From Lentinus brumalis (Eukaryota > Basidiomycota > Agaricomycetes > Polyporales > Polyporaceae), in assembly GCA_001792895.1 (NCBI GenBank), contig MARA01000019.1:434001-498000 (forward strand): 64,000 nucleotides of DNA. The letters are read 5' to 3'. Each line of letters opens with the position of its first letter. Within the stretch, counting starts at the first letter, position 1. Under the pieces are notes generated by a model that worked only from the letters and a program-made list of their open reading frames with translations, had not been told where the DNA came from and made no database searches. Shown here piece after piece: positions 22,919 to 35,100 of this stretch. The translations under genes and the position numbers were made by a program.

Positions 22919-25081
22919 TTAAACCTGGGGATGTTTCGCGGAGGAGCCATCTGCCCCCACGCCGTCGTCCGTGCCGCTCGCGTCATCGCCTCGAGATACC
23001 GACGACATCCTGATGTCAATGACCACCGACGGTGAGTGCGGAACTCGCTTATGGACATGCCGCGTCAGGGTAGGGTACGCTAGCCGCGACATGCACGTAC
23101 CTCGCGAGAAGCTGCGGCAGAGCCGCTGCCGAAGGCCCGCTCGACCGTGGACATGCTCAGTGTCGGAGCCTTGAGAGCGTTGGTGCTTTCGTGGAGGCTG
23201 AGCCTCAGGTTCAGGCTGGACGTGTCAGCTCGTTAGACGGGGCGCTGCGTGCATATGAGATGGACGCACAATGCTAGAACACCGTTAGTGTAGACTATCC
23301 GCACATGAGCAATGAGCATGTTGTCTGCAGAGATCACATCGAATCGCACAAGGACTCACCCTTCGTGGTCGGTATGGCCATGGCCAAATAAATGAAGTTA
23401 TTCTTGGAGACAATAGACTGCGCGGACTGCATCAACGGAAGGTTCACTGCGACGTTGCGAGGGAGGCGTACAGTTATGAAGGCCGGCAGTGTGAGTGCAC
23501 TACGTTCAGCATAGTCCAACATCAGCATATAGGACGACGTCATATAAGCGAGCGTATTGCTTACGTGTTCAGGAGAGCTAGAATGTATGCTCAGTCAGCG
23601 TGGATGGACGTCGAGCAACGAAAAGGAGGACTGACTGGCGACGACCGCGTAGACTGCCAATCGATCGAGTCCCCTCCTCGTTCTGTGTATGTGAGGTCAG
23701 CAATCCCTTCGCTAATCGAGAAGTAGAGAGAATGACAGACCCTCGAAACGACGTCTTTCTGCTTCGGACGATGACGACGAAGACGGTCATGAGGACGACG
23801 TCGGTGACAGTAGCAATACAGAATGAGCCGGAGTCGATCCACTGTCACACAAGCGTGAGCAACGTCGTTCTGTCCGTTGTCGGTGTACGCACCATGTAGG
23901 AAGAAAACTGCTGAAACGTTGGTACTTTGAAGCCATACACCGTCGCGCCTACGGGTCGCTCAGCCAGAGTACCTACTATGCACGGTGACCGTGAAAGCGT
24001 ACTGATGAAGCATGCTGATTCGACAGAACAGACAAAACTTTCAACTGAAGCTCTGACACAATGATGAGATGCTCACCGCACTCAAGCAACATCATAATCG
24101 CCTACAGAACATCAGAGTCTGGGTCAAAAAGTGTGATCGGGCACTCACAATGACGACCGAAATCCATCTGTAGCGTCGGTCGACTGTCCACAATGAGACC
24201 TGTGTCAAACCCAGCCATGTCTACATTTGGAAGACGTACCAACAAAAACTCTTCGTAAGTAGAAACTGGGGTACAGGTCAGTACTAAACGACAAGCTCCA
24301 GAACGGCATCGAGGCGTACGTTTGACAGAGGAGAACGACAGATCCCTGAGTACTGATCAGTCTCAACGTCTGCAGCTCTGCCGATATGCGCTCACCGTGG
24401 TCAGAGGCATGATCTTGTGTAGGACAACAAGGCAGACGTGAGAAGGTTAGTGGGCATCGGTTGGATAGGGAAGGTGAACATCGTACCTTGACGGACCTGT
24501 ATCATGGTGAGTTTGCGGAGAGTGCGATTAACAGGAGACGCACCAGACCCCAACCGGAAGGGCGAACGGGTCGAAGTAGTCCTGGACCAGGTAGTGATAG
24601 CTTTCGACAGTCCGCAATTAGGTTGAGAAGGGAAGGGGCACAAGGCGACGACTGAACAAGTACCATATGTGCATGAGGGTTACGGAGTGGAAGGTATCGG
24701 CGACACTGTAGGGGTGATTGAGCTGTGGCACGCAAATTTCACATGAGGTAGAGGACTCACAATATGACTGGGACCTACGCGCCGAATGGATTTCAGTATG
24801 AGTTTGCATGGCAAGCATAATGCGGGCGTACCAGCAGCCTGTGGAAGGTGATATCCATGGAGAACATACGGTAGTATCGGTAGGTCTGGTGGATTGTAAG
24901 GCCATACAACCTAGGACGTAGTTGCGTCAAATCCTATGCGCAAGCTCTCTGGTCCGCTCACTCACGCCAGAGCAAGGAAGGTGCTGATGAGTAGTGCGCC
25001 GTAGGTGTTCGTGAGGGACGGAAGGGCAAAGAGAGGGCCGGGAAGGTCAGGAGCTGTGGCGTTGCCGGGCGAAGAAGACAT
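22919..25081 (-). CDS. DUF6534 multi-helix membrane protein (copy 3)
   Basis: The start MSSSPGNATAPDLPGP at 25081 leads to helix 1, LTNTYGALLISTFLALA. Later exons include IDSGSFCIATVTDVVLMTVF (the helix opening the DUF6534 domain), then SKNNFIYLAMAIPTTK, IVYTNGVLAL (equivalent of Y-x-N-S-L-L-A), LNLRLSLHESTNALK, and a Ser/Asp-rich tail ending GADGSSAKHPQV at 22919. YTNG replaces the usual YxNS, and LNLR replaces LNSR, so it is one of the more diverged members. All parts are on the minus strand with short introns. It lies about 1.2 kb from the start of the divergently transcribed FAD oxidase gene. Function unknown. Confidence 0.75.
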
Positions 25082-26297
25082 GCTCGAACGATGGCGGATA
25101 CACTAGCAGTCTTGAGCACGGTGAAGCAGATATAGTGCCCTATTTCCTTGTAGATAATTTGCATGCGTACAGAAGACGGAGAGCGCAGCGCCACGACTGA
25201 CCGCCGAAACACTAACGCGTTCGCCGGCTGATATCAGAGGTCAAAGAGAAGTGTTGATATAACATTGATACAGCGCAAGAAGTACAAGATCGCGATTTCA
25301 AGAGCACTCTTCCGTGAGGAGACGTCGCACCTCCGCATCTTGCCTCCTACCGGACCCCGGGGAGGCAAGAAGCAGAGTTCTGGGCATCGCGTCTCTGTCC
25401 ATCTAAAAAGCTCACGTAAAGTGAACTCAGGCATAGATGAGAAAAAGTGAGGCGAGGCAGAATAGTTGACATGCAAACTTCGATGAGGGCCACGAAGAGC
25501 AGGAGTACAGCAGTAACCCAAATGCACCACTTACCAGGCGAGAAGCACAGTGCGATACGACAATATTGTCATTCTCGCTCCGAAAGTCTCCAACTCATCA
25601 CGGATAAAGTCCTATTCCTCGACGGGACCCCTTCGTCGTCCTTCCAACCAGTGGATTCCATGTGGCACAGCCCGAGCATGTTTTTCGAAGGAAGCTGAGC
25701 GGCATGGTGGACGATGGAATCCTGCGGGCTACAGTCCAAGAAGTTGCCAGGATTCGTATGCGTGGAACAGAGGTGTTGAAGCCAGGGTTACGCGTACGGT
25801 AGATCTCGGCCAGTTCGTGGAAGAGGGACAGGTCGGAATCGCTGCTGATCGCGGTCTCTGTCGCACTGCGAGGGCGGATCAACAAAGAAGCGCCGATGCC
25901 CCGCCAAACCGAACCAGACCGAACCACTGGTCTTGCCGTTCCGGTGCTCGACTTCACCGCGACTGCCATCCTCCACACTCCCACATTTCACTGACGTCTG
26001 CCTGGAGAGCCACGAGCTGATACCTCCAGAATTATGCTAAAAGGTGGAGGATGTACTATCCTCAGGCTGAGACCTGCCGCCTGTTAAACGCAGGCACGTC
26101 AAAGATGGCCTCCCACGCGCTCCGCCTGTCGGCTCTACGGTTTACTTAGCTGGTGATAGTATGTTCTTCTGCTGTCATGCACCCGCATGGTCTCATCACG
26201 TTGTATGCATCGGCCAGGGCAAGAAACTCATAAGTCCTCAGTGACGCCGACATGATTGCCGTCTCTCAGCAAAACATCCCCCTGCTCCACTACTTCC
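25082..26297. other. Intergenic region between DUF6534 copy 3 and FAD oxidase
   Basis: This contains divergent promoters and open frames on both strands at 25550-26020 (minus frame 128 residues, plus frame 156 residues) that match nothing recognisable. A remnant gene is possible but not supported. Confidence 0.35.
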
Positions 26298-29061
26298 ATG
26301 CGTCCCTGGCTTCTGCTTGTGGGCCTGTTGGGTCCTTCCCTTGGAGTCCATATTGACGAAATCCGGCAAGAGCAATGGAACGCGCTGAACTCGACGGTGG
26401 GCGGGCGTCTGCGTGTCGCTGCGCCGTTCGCCCGCCCATGTTTCCCGGAGACTTCTGCAGGCGTGTCCGGAGAACAGGAGGAACTGGAATGCATTCTGGT
26501 GGAACAGGACTACGGGGACCCAGGTATGCTTGCCTCCAGCTTCAGAGTTTCGAGCTCACTGGGATCGGCAGAGACGAGAAGTAACATGTTCGGAGCGTAC
26601 ATGAACGTGAGTCTTGCCACAGGCCTGAACCTCCACAGCACTACTCAGACAAGCCGTCCAAACGGGCAGACTCAATGGGAAACGTGTCAAGCAACGTCGC
26701 AGCAGTGCTTGTTGAATATGCTCAACGTCAGCGACGCCTCTGCGTTCGAGCCTCCGCGTGTCTGTGCGCAAGGTAGCGTGCCTCCGTACTATGTCAGTTT
26801 CGCAGATGTGTGAGGAATCATAGCATGACGAGGCTAATCTTCAACTCACCAGATTGACGTTACTGTTCCTGAAGATGTCCAATATGCCTTAAATTTCTCC
26901 AAGACCACTGGCGTGCCGCTTGCGATCAAGAACACTGGTGTACGTCTTCATCGGCTTCTGGCAGACGTAAGCAAAGAGGTCAACTTGAGCGTCGCAGCAC
27001 GATTATAGCGGCCGAAGCAGCTCTCCCAACTCGCTGGGACTCTGGGTATGCTTCAAGTCGCGCTTGGCCCGCGAAATAAGTCTAACCCTCCGGCATGCCA
27101 GACCCACAACCTACAGCAGGTGCGCCACCGTATCACATGTTCGCATCCAGCATATGTAGACCACCGTCGCAGATCTCCTACAACTCGGAATTCGTCGCAG
27201 CAGGATGCCCGGTCGAGAGTAGTGTTCCAGCAGTCATCGTCGGGTAGGTATCAACTCCACGGTTTCGATGACTACTGATCATGTCTGTTACAGGCCGGAG
27301 TGACGCACGAAACTCTCTATGTGTTCGCAGATGCTCACAACATAACTGTGCCCGGAGGAGCAGAACTCACTGTTGGAGCGGCCGGAGGCTATCTTCAGGT
27401 AATTCGCACTTCCGTACATGCACTCAATGCACAGTGGGGGCGCTGACGCGTCAACACTATCTAGGGCGGAGGGCATGGGTATGACCATCCCCGCTCTCAT
27501 AGAGGTATCACCTAACACATATAAACCAGGATCTTCTCCAACGCGTTCGGACTGGCCGTGGACCGATCTGTGCGTACTTGAGCTGTCGTCGACAACTTCA
27601 CCTGATATCGAATCCCATACAGCTGGAGTTCAAGATTGTTACTCCAGGAGGAGCATACCTCACAGCCAACGCGTGTCAGAACAGGGACCTCTATTTCGCG
27701 CTTCGAGGAGGAGGAGGCGGGACCTTTGGCGTTGTCTTCGAAGCCACCGTCCGAGCGCTGCCGATGCTGACTTTCCCTGTGTGCGTACCAACCACCTTTT
27801 TCTTCCATCTGAACCTCCTTATAATGTCAACGCACAGGGTTACCATATCCCTTGGGGAGGTCAACGCGACCCAGCGATTGAAGTGGTTGAGCTTGCTCGT
27901 GGAGAACGCGATAGCCTACGCTGCGACAGGTACGCCGGTTCTTGTCTCCCATCATACACACTACTGGTTCGGGTCACATCTTCGCTATCAGGATGGGGCG
28001 GTTACATCGAGGTATGCACTTTGCTACGCAAGCATGGTTGGATACTGATTCTATCGGTCAAGTACACGACAGGAGCAGTCTACGCAAACCCACTCATCGA
28101 CGTAACGCAGGCCGAGCAGGAGATGGCTTCGTTGAAGGAATTCATTGCGACCCTCCCGAATGGGACGTTCGCCATCTCCACCGAGAGCTCTTTTCTCTCC
28201 TTCCTCAAAACCACTGGTCCAACCCTCAGCGCCGTGGTACGTGCCGTTCTATGGCACTTCGTGTGCTGAGGTGTCACCCATGTCTGACCAGCCTCGTACC
28301 AGCCGGTCGGGCTACCGCTCGCCGCCGCCTCCAGGCTCATCCCAGCGGACAACTTCGGCACCTCAGAGAAGCGAGTCGAGTTAGTCACCACACTCGACAC
28401 CGTTCTGCAAGGCTCCGCGTCTACATTCATATTCGTCGTCGCACCTTACCTGTTCAAGGATGACGGGATGACCAGTGTCACTCCTGCGTGGAGGAAGGCC
28501 ATCTGGCATGTGCGTAACACGTATCTTCCAGTCGAGATTCCGGCTACTCGTGTGCTTACTGGCAGGGTACCTTTGTAGGTGCCGCTATCGGCAATATGGA
28601 ATTATGACACTACGAAGGAGGAGAAGGAGGGGATCCTAGCGAGTCTCTCTGCGTCCGTCGACCCGCTCCGCGCCATCACTCCCGGATCCGGGGCTTACCA
28701 GGTACCCGTTCTTTGCGCAACCTACCCTCAGAGCCGCAGTAACACGAGCGACGACAGAACGAGGCGGACCTTCATGAGCCCAACCACACAGGTGCGCTCT
28801 GTCCCTGCATCACGTCGGCGAGATGGTCTTGACTATGCCGCTCAGACTCGTTTTGGGGCACGAATTACGCCCGGTTGGTGGAGATCAAGAGGAAGTAGTG
28901 AGTCCTTTCACCTCCTGCTAAGCGCCGCAAAACGAGGTTCCAGCCCATTTTCCCTTACAGCGATCCAGACCACTTGCTTGACTGTTGGAACTGCGGTACG
29001 TTAGCTCATCCACTATTCATTGATCTGCTACTGAGCAGCGTGGACACCACGATGCAGTTGA
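26298..29061 (+). CDS. Secreted FAD-linked oxidase (FAD_binding_4 + BBE)
   Basis: Flavin oxidase of the vanillyl-alcohol/berberine-bridge type, close to fungal isoamyl-alcohol-oxidase-like enzymes; it oxidises alcohols or ring C-N/C-O bonds using O2. Signal peptide [16 protein letters not shown] at the start. FAD domain: [26 protein letters not shown] joined by splicing (intron from GTACGT) to [16 protein letters not shown]. This His is the expected covalent FAD site. Then [47 protein letters not shown] and [13 protein letters not shown]. The substrate domain includes [21 protein letters not shown]. The BBE motif [20 protein letters not shown] continues LLDCWNC. No Cys is seen at the second covalent position, suggesting mono-covalent FAD. 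After CWNC the usual ~15-residue end is shortened, stopping at 29061. About 15 introns are needed; all exons appear open. Confidence 0.85.
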
Positions 29062-30371
29062 CTCTGAGGGACCGTCGAGCGAACGCTTCGCGTGCTATAT
29101 CTGATGTACTCCTGCCGAGATTGGGTAGTCGTAAATACTCTGCTCTACAGCTACAGACGGGTACGTTCCTGAGCCCGAATCAACATGTCCTCGATATGTC
29201 CACCGTGCAACGAACTGTCCTCGGCAGACCGCTGCAGTTCCAGTCAAGTGGATTGTGCTTCTTCCCTATGAATCACAACAGTCTTGTTCGTCGTGATGAA
29301 CCCCGCGTGCACTTCCCAGCGGCCGTCAGCTCACAGACCTCCAGATGACTCAGAAGTGTGCAGGCAGGCTCAGAGTTCCGAGCAGAAGCGCATTCCTGTG
29401 CCCTGCCCGCAATTCAGTACTAAGCACTTCAGTCCGGACGCGCTTCTGACAGCACCCGCGGCGCTTTATGTCCCCTGCCGCTGTCCGGCCGACCACAACC
29501 GTGTCCGCAAGCTATTTGCAGACCCTCAAATTCACAGCGGTGAACCATCTACTCACCGGTGCGCGGCATCGTGTGCCCCGAATAGCCCCGAGCGCGATAC
29601 TGCGCGATGTACATCTCCCTTAATCTCCGATGGCGTCGGTGCTGTCCATGCGACAGTGCTGACAAGGTGAGTACTTCACCTGCCTCATGGCACGTTCGAG
29701 CCGAGAGCGCGAACTCTCCGCGAGTGCGTGCGGCCTTCGTCCCCCGTCTCGAAGCGCATAGCCTGTCTAGACGTAGGGGTGAAACCTTGCGACAGATCGT
29801 AGAACCATGCAGGCGTGTCCGAGAGCTTCCGACCGGTCAAACGTGCGTAGATGTCGCAGGCGAAACCTTGGTCGGATGGGTGTCTGGGGTCGCTCGTTAT
29901 CATTGAACCGCTCATGGAAGTAGATGGCCTTTTACAAGTTCATCGCGGCCGCGAGCTATTCCAGGTTGACGTATCACGATGTGGTAGCGAGATCGCGAAG
30001 ATAACGGGTTGAATTAACCTATACTTGCTAGCGCAATAGCCTACATAGTACATCAGGCGTCAGGGATCATACATGACAGTAGCAGGATCGGGAACACAGT
30101 TCGGAAGGACTCACGAATGCGAATGCCCTGTGTAAGTGAGGTACATCTGGAAGGTGGTGTAACGAGCTATTCACATAGCACGTCCCGAGTTTAGGGCTGC
30201 AACTCTGGATCACGTTCTTCGACCCCTCGATTGTTGTGAGCGACATGGAATTTGGTACATGGCGAATAGTTCGAAATTGCCACGGAGGCCGACTCCGGGG
30301 CCGATAGAAAGAAGGACAGGCTAGTATCGCGATGTCAATGGGACATCCCATTGACATCGCGCCTTCAGATC
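29062..30371. other. Unassigned region between FAD oxidase and P450 remnant
   Basis: No gene is recognised. A minus-strand open frame at 29685-29915 (containing DIYARLTGRKLSDTPAWFY) looks protein-like but has no identified family or neighbouring exons. A perfect hairpin lies at 30328-30361. Confidence 0.35.
30328..30361. repeat. Perfect 16-bp inverted repeat (hairpin)
   Basis: The arms CGCGATGTCAATGGGA and TCCCATTGACATCGCG are exact reverse complements separated by two bases (CA). The hairpin ends 11 bp past the stop codon of the P450 remnant (minus strand), so it would lie in its 3' untranslated region. Confidence 0.9.
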
Positions 30372-31306
30372 TCAGATCACACATACAATGTCGTCGGGTC
30401 GCGCAGAGAACGTCAGCTTGCGTTCTATGGTCTCCTCGTTCGTCTCGGCGGAGTCTGCGTATAAGTCGAAGTTGAGTACCAGGACAACGATGATAAGACG
30501 GAGCACGATCTGTGCCTGGAAGCCCCCGGGACACACCTGCGTGCCTAGGCCGAAGGCCATAAGATGCTCTTGTCGAAGACAAGACGCATACTGCATGCAT
30601 ACCCGTGCGCAAGGAAGGTGCGTACCTGGACAACCGTGCCGCGTCGCCATGTTCATGCGCATTGGGAAGCCAACGTCCCGGATCGAAATGTTCAGGGTTG
30701 GGGAAGATCTTGCGGGCACGATGGTGCGTCCACCCTTGAGTCCCCAGTGCCCACCATAGTCCCGGCAGGAAGCGAGAAACCTATGAGATCGAACGAGTTT
30801 CGTCGGGCACAACACGACGCAGCAGCGAAGGCACAGCCCCGTGCAATCGGAGTCCAACAAAGTTCGCGATTCAAGCCCATGAGTGTGGCAGGGCGATGTT
30901 CTGTAACGGCGTATACGTAGTGACTCAGCGAGTGCTCGTTGTTATCTCTGTACGGCGAAGGGCGCACTTGTGAGTGTGCAGAGAATAGACATATACCGCC
31001 GACGACTCACGTCTTGAAAGCCTCGTAGAAAGAGCTTTTCGGAAGTTTACTGATACAGTATATTCGCTTCGTCGCGATCCAGTCGCTGACGATTCTTCTT
31101 CGAGGACCCACTCGGACGATAGGACCGTACTGCTCGAACAGTCCATGGAGAGTGCTACATTGAACAAGTCTTGCGGCGTGTGTCAGAAGCCGGAGGTCGG
31201 TCACCGCTGCGTGCCATGGCCCCGGTATGGCTGCCAAGGGCGATATGAAGAGGTGATAGACTGAAGCCGCGCCCATATACGCAACTATAAATCCTGTCAA
31301 CCCCAT
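30372..31306 (-). pseudogene. Cytochrome P450 relic, core deleted and frameshifted
   Basis: Haem monooxygenase remnant. The N-terminal exon is good: MGLTGFIVAYMGAASVYHLF as membrane anchor, then the proline hinge PLAAIPGPWHA and LFEQYGPIVRVGPRR. After FYEAFKT and YRDNNEHSLSHY the sequence jumps to the K-helix region, reading LRLHGAVPSLLRRVVPDETRS, so the I-helix oxygen-activating segment and about 200 residues are missing. In the ExxR motif the Glu is replaced (VGLR). Two frame changes, around IGFSLPAGTMVGT, are needed to reach QGWTHHRARKIFPNPEHFD and PGRW. The haem loop reads FGLGTQVCPGGF: the Cys is present but the usual Arg is Gln. The end reads LTFSARPDDIVCVI, stop at 30372. The locus spans under 1 kb against about 1.5 kb of coding needed, so it cannot encode an active P450. 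Confidence 0.8.
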
Positions 31307-32615
31307 AGAGAAGCTTGTACAATCTACGCGTGAAGGAAGTCCGAGCAATGTCGTCGTGGCTAGAACATGCGGAGTGCAGGAGAGAATGGTGTGCTCCCGC
31401 GGTGATGATTGATGGTTAGGGGGAAGTCGGAGGCACGACGACGTCGACAATCTTGAGGGATCCTACAGCCCATTTGTCCCGAGTTCTGTAGATGAAGCGG
31501 TAGTATTCCACGGAGTGTCGAGATCTCGAACTCACGAGGACCTGTAAGCCTATTTGATGTTGCATTGGCCTACACCGACCTGAAGACTAGTGTGGACTCA
31601 TACAATCATCCATAGTGCGGGTTCACGGCGCTCGCGTAGTACCTGATGCCTCAGCCTAGATAACTTGCGAAACTGCGAGGTGACGCAGACGAGACGCAGA
31701 CACTCCTAGACCTCTGGCGCCAGTGTCGGATCGTGATGATGCGAACGCACTGGAGATCTTCCTCCCACGAGCACAGACATATGGTGTTTCCCAGATCTAG
31801 AGGAGTTAAGTCGGTCAGATTACGAACCAACCAATCTCAAGGTCTTACGGTACTTTCTCTTGTGGGCGCATTGGGAAGAAGAGGCCAAGTGAGCGCTTCG
31901 GCGATAGGCAGATTTGTTCTGAGGCATGCATGGGAGTCGTGTACGAACAAAGAGCCCCCAGAGCACATGAGCAGCCTTCTATGGTCGGTTCAAAGCCTAG
32001 AATTCAGCATGGAAGACGGACTAAGGTAGTATCGCGGTAGACGAGAAGATTCAGAAGGCGTGGAGGCGCAATTCACGAGCGCTTATTGCCGGGAGGATGC
32101 CGACCCTGCCCTAAACTAGGCCAATTCAGAGTCGCGCCGCCTCTTTCCAACACGATTGCTAAGTTTCAACTCACAGCGGCGTCGGCGAGTGAAGATCGTT
32201 CCTCCAATAGCTTGATCTCCAGCTGTCTCACGTTCAAAGATGTCGGTACGGGATGCGATCTGATGCCATGCCGACATCGGTACTCACCTACTGCTAAGCG
32301 GCGCACTCTACCCACATGCCTTGACCATGGCTTCGGGTGATGTTCACGCATCTAAGCAGCTAGAGCGGCGAGTGTGACGTCGGTCTGAGCGTGCTTACAT
32401 GCGCAATATCAGGCGTCGGAATATCACGATCAACGGCATCTTCTCGTCGGTACGTACTTCCGGGAGAAGGCACACTCGGTGCTCGCCGGAAATTACAATG
32501 TTCGGCACAATGGCAAACTCACAATGTCACAGGACAAGACGCCGGTTTGGTCCGCTCCCAAATAACCCGCCTTATCGACTCATTGCTTTTCGTGCGACCC
32601 CATCACAGTCTATCA
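31307..32615. other. Unassigned region upstream of alpha/beta hydrolase
   Basis: Only short frames without motifs are present. It includes the upstream flank of the P450 relic and the promoter of the hydrolase at 32616. Confidence 0.4.
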
Positions 32616-34013
32616 ATGTCGACAGTAGAGACGAGCGATTTCACTCTGCTTGGGCCTCTGGAGGATGGCGGACTCAGCTTGTCGTTGATGCGCCTCCGAC
32701 CGCGGAATCCCCCACCGGTCGAGTCGCGGAGAGAGCGTCTCTCCCTTCTCTTCGGTCATGGTACTTCTTTCCGTACGTGCGTTCCCTCGTGCCCACAACG
32801 ATTGTGCATACTCATCTTCTGTCTCACCTAGATAAGGAAACCTGGATTCCCGCCGTAGAGCATCTGTTTGAACTACAGGCGCAGACTACCGACCCAAATG
32901 CTACAATCGTTGAAGCATGGCTCATGGACGCCCAGAATCATGGGCGTGCCGCTATCCTAAACGAGGCGAAGCTGTTATTGAAGCCCGAGGGTGTCTGTAC
33001 GTCACGTCTCCCAGAAGCTTCGTCTCAGTCCTGACCACTGTGGGACAGCCCCTTGGGAGCTCGCGCGCGCGATGGAAGTAGTCTTCAAGTCCGGCTTGCT
33101 CGCAGGAACATCAGTCGTGGGAGTAGCACACTCCGCGTCAGCCGTGGCATTGTATGAGCTGATCTGTTCAAGTGATGAGCCTCATTCTGACTTTTTGCAC
33201 TAACGCGCTAGGGCTCTCGTCACTCCGAGCCGTGAATTTGGGAAGCTCCGCCACGCGAGCATGATTCTTGTCGAACCTACCATGATGACACGCCCGCTCT
33301 TCGCCAAAATCAACAAGAACGGCAAGGTTTGGGAGATAATGAGCGACATCGCGAGATCCCGCAAGGACATCTGGCCCTCCCGTGAGGCAGCCCGTAAGTG
33401 GATGGCAACGCATCCGCCATGGGAGACTTGGACCCCACGTTGCCTGGATTTGTTCGTCGTGCGTTCTTCCATCCGTGTTACTTATCTCCGAGGCCTGCTG
33501 ATTGAAGATGTCTGCCTTGATTTAGGAGTATGCGCTGCGCGATCTGCCAACGGCCACATACCCTGACCGAAAGGACGGGGTGACTCTCTGCTGCACGCGC
33601 GTACAAGAGGCGGCGACATATACCTTCGGAGGAGACGAGGGGTTTGCCGCCATCGATCGTGTGGGGGAACACTCCAAACTGATACCGGTACACGTCATAT
33701 ACGGCGAAAATGCGGACGTTGCGTGCGTTCCTGGCTGCTCGTGTCTGTTCTGGGGACTAACATTACTTTGCTTCGTTGATAGTCCGGAGTTCATTCGTGC
33801 CGCATTCCTGAAGGCTGAACAGGCCAAAAATCTTGCGTCCGTTACCACAATTCCGGATGTCGGTCATCTGGTGCGTACAGTGAAGATGTCGTACTGTACC
33901 TGGCCAGTAGACACTGAGACACTCGTCGCCAGGTCGTAGAGGAGGATCCAGCCAAAGTCGCGGTCGCCATATGGAACGTTTTACAGGACACTCCCCAAAA
34001 GAGTCGTTTGTAA
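32616..34013 (+). CDS. Alpha/beta hydrolase, fungal type with AHSAS elbow
   Basis: Predicted cytosolic serine hydrolase of a fungal family often labelled toxin-biosynthesis-like in databases; substrate unknown. The start MSTVETSDFTLLGPLEDGG at 32616 is followed by LSLLFGHGTSF. After the first intron comes KETWIPAVEHLFELQAQTTD, then IVEAWLMDAQNHGRAAILNE and TAPWELARAMEVVFKSGLLA. The elbow is VVGVAHSASAVAL, where the paralogue at 60503 has GVSHSAG. MILVEPTMMTRPLFAKINK, SRKDIWPSREAARKWM and DGVTLCCTRVQEAATY follow. The acid region is VHVIYGENADV and the His lies in TTIPDVGHL; the end IWNVLQDTPQKSRL stops at 34013. Six or so short introns. Ser, acidic residue and His are present, but the last Gly of GxSxG is Ser. 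DUF6534 copy 4 follows 1.1 kb downstream on the same strand. Confidence 0.82.
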
Positions 34014-35100
34014 TTCGTACGGTTCATCGTCACGATATTATGTATGTACAACACGCAGCGTCGAGATTCTGCCACTGGAGAACGTATTATTGGGTCAGTC
34101 ATCTTTCGTCTCTCCAATCCGGGGTACATCGGTCTCATAAGCCATCCTGTCTCGCGTCAGCAGACTGGCTCAGGAAGTACCTGAAACTAGCGCTCTGCGG
34201 CGGGAACAGCCACAGAGGTAGCCTCCTTCTACGGAGGCCGTTTCGATGCGGGGAGCGTCTGACCCCTCATGCTTGGCACGCGCCACGTCGGTCTTCGAAC
34301 ACGGTGAACCCTTCCTCCTCTTTGTCCTCCTCCTCCTCCTCCTTCGCGCAGCAGTACTACTTCGATTCAGCCCCTGAGCGTAATCTACCGATTCATATCT
34401 GTCCATGCATTTCGCTGGCAGGCCATATGCCCGATCCCACGCAGATGGCTGTGTCGAGGGTTCCTTACCCACAGCGTCTTCGTTCGCAGTCCAGGCCATC
34501 CATCCTGTTGGACGCCACACTGCCCTCTGTGGGGGTCTCGTCTGGCAGATGCGCTTGATGATCGCGAGGTGTGAGGACTGCCTGTGTGGGTGCACTTAAA
34601 CCCACGCATCGGTGACCGTTTGGCGCGTGGTCCTCTTGCGCACGAAAACGGTCATGGCTAGCCTGAAGGTGACTCATCGGCGGTGTGCCCTTGTGCTATC
34701 CGCGCTCGAGGTACGATTGTTCGTTGTGTGTGGTTTCAGAGAGGTGGCTGCATGCGTCGTGTCCTTGCGGCTCACCGGCGGGGAATGGTGCTTCTAAATG
34801 AGCGGTATCAAGGGTTGTTCTGATCACGGGAGCCTACGCACAGGCCTGTCCATTCCGGACCTCCCGCAATCCGAGGACTGGCGCGCAGTCCCTCCGGTGG
34901 GACGTCAGAGCTCCCAGCAGGTCCCAGGAGCCCCAGACAGATGCAGATCCATCGTGAGGTCTGGTCGCCCGATCCATGGGCGGCGCCAGGGCGCTGTTCG
35001 AAGATGCAGACACCTACGAAGCCTCGAGACCATATATCCAGTGCGCCGCAGAAGAGATGCCGCGCGAGCCTCACCACCTCTACAACTCGTAGTCACTGAG
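34014..35100. other. Intergenic region with a TCC microsatellite
   Basis: No gene was recognised. A TCC-rich trinucleotide run lies at about 34313-34347. The last part is the promoter of DUF6534 copy 4; the open frame leading into that gene from 34798 is not conserved in the family. Confidence 0.4.

Noticed and set aside
27418..28269. 283-residue plus-strand frame taken as one uninterrupted protein
   Set aside because: It reads through introns of the FAD oxidase; only parts of it are in the true frame.
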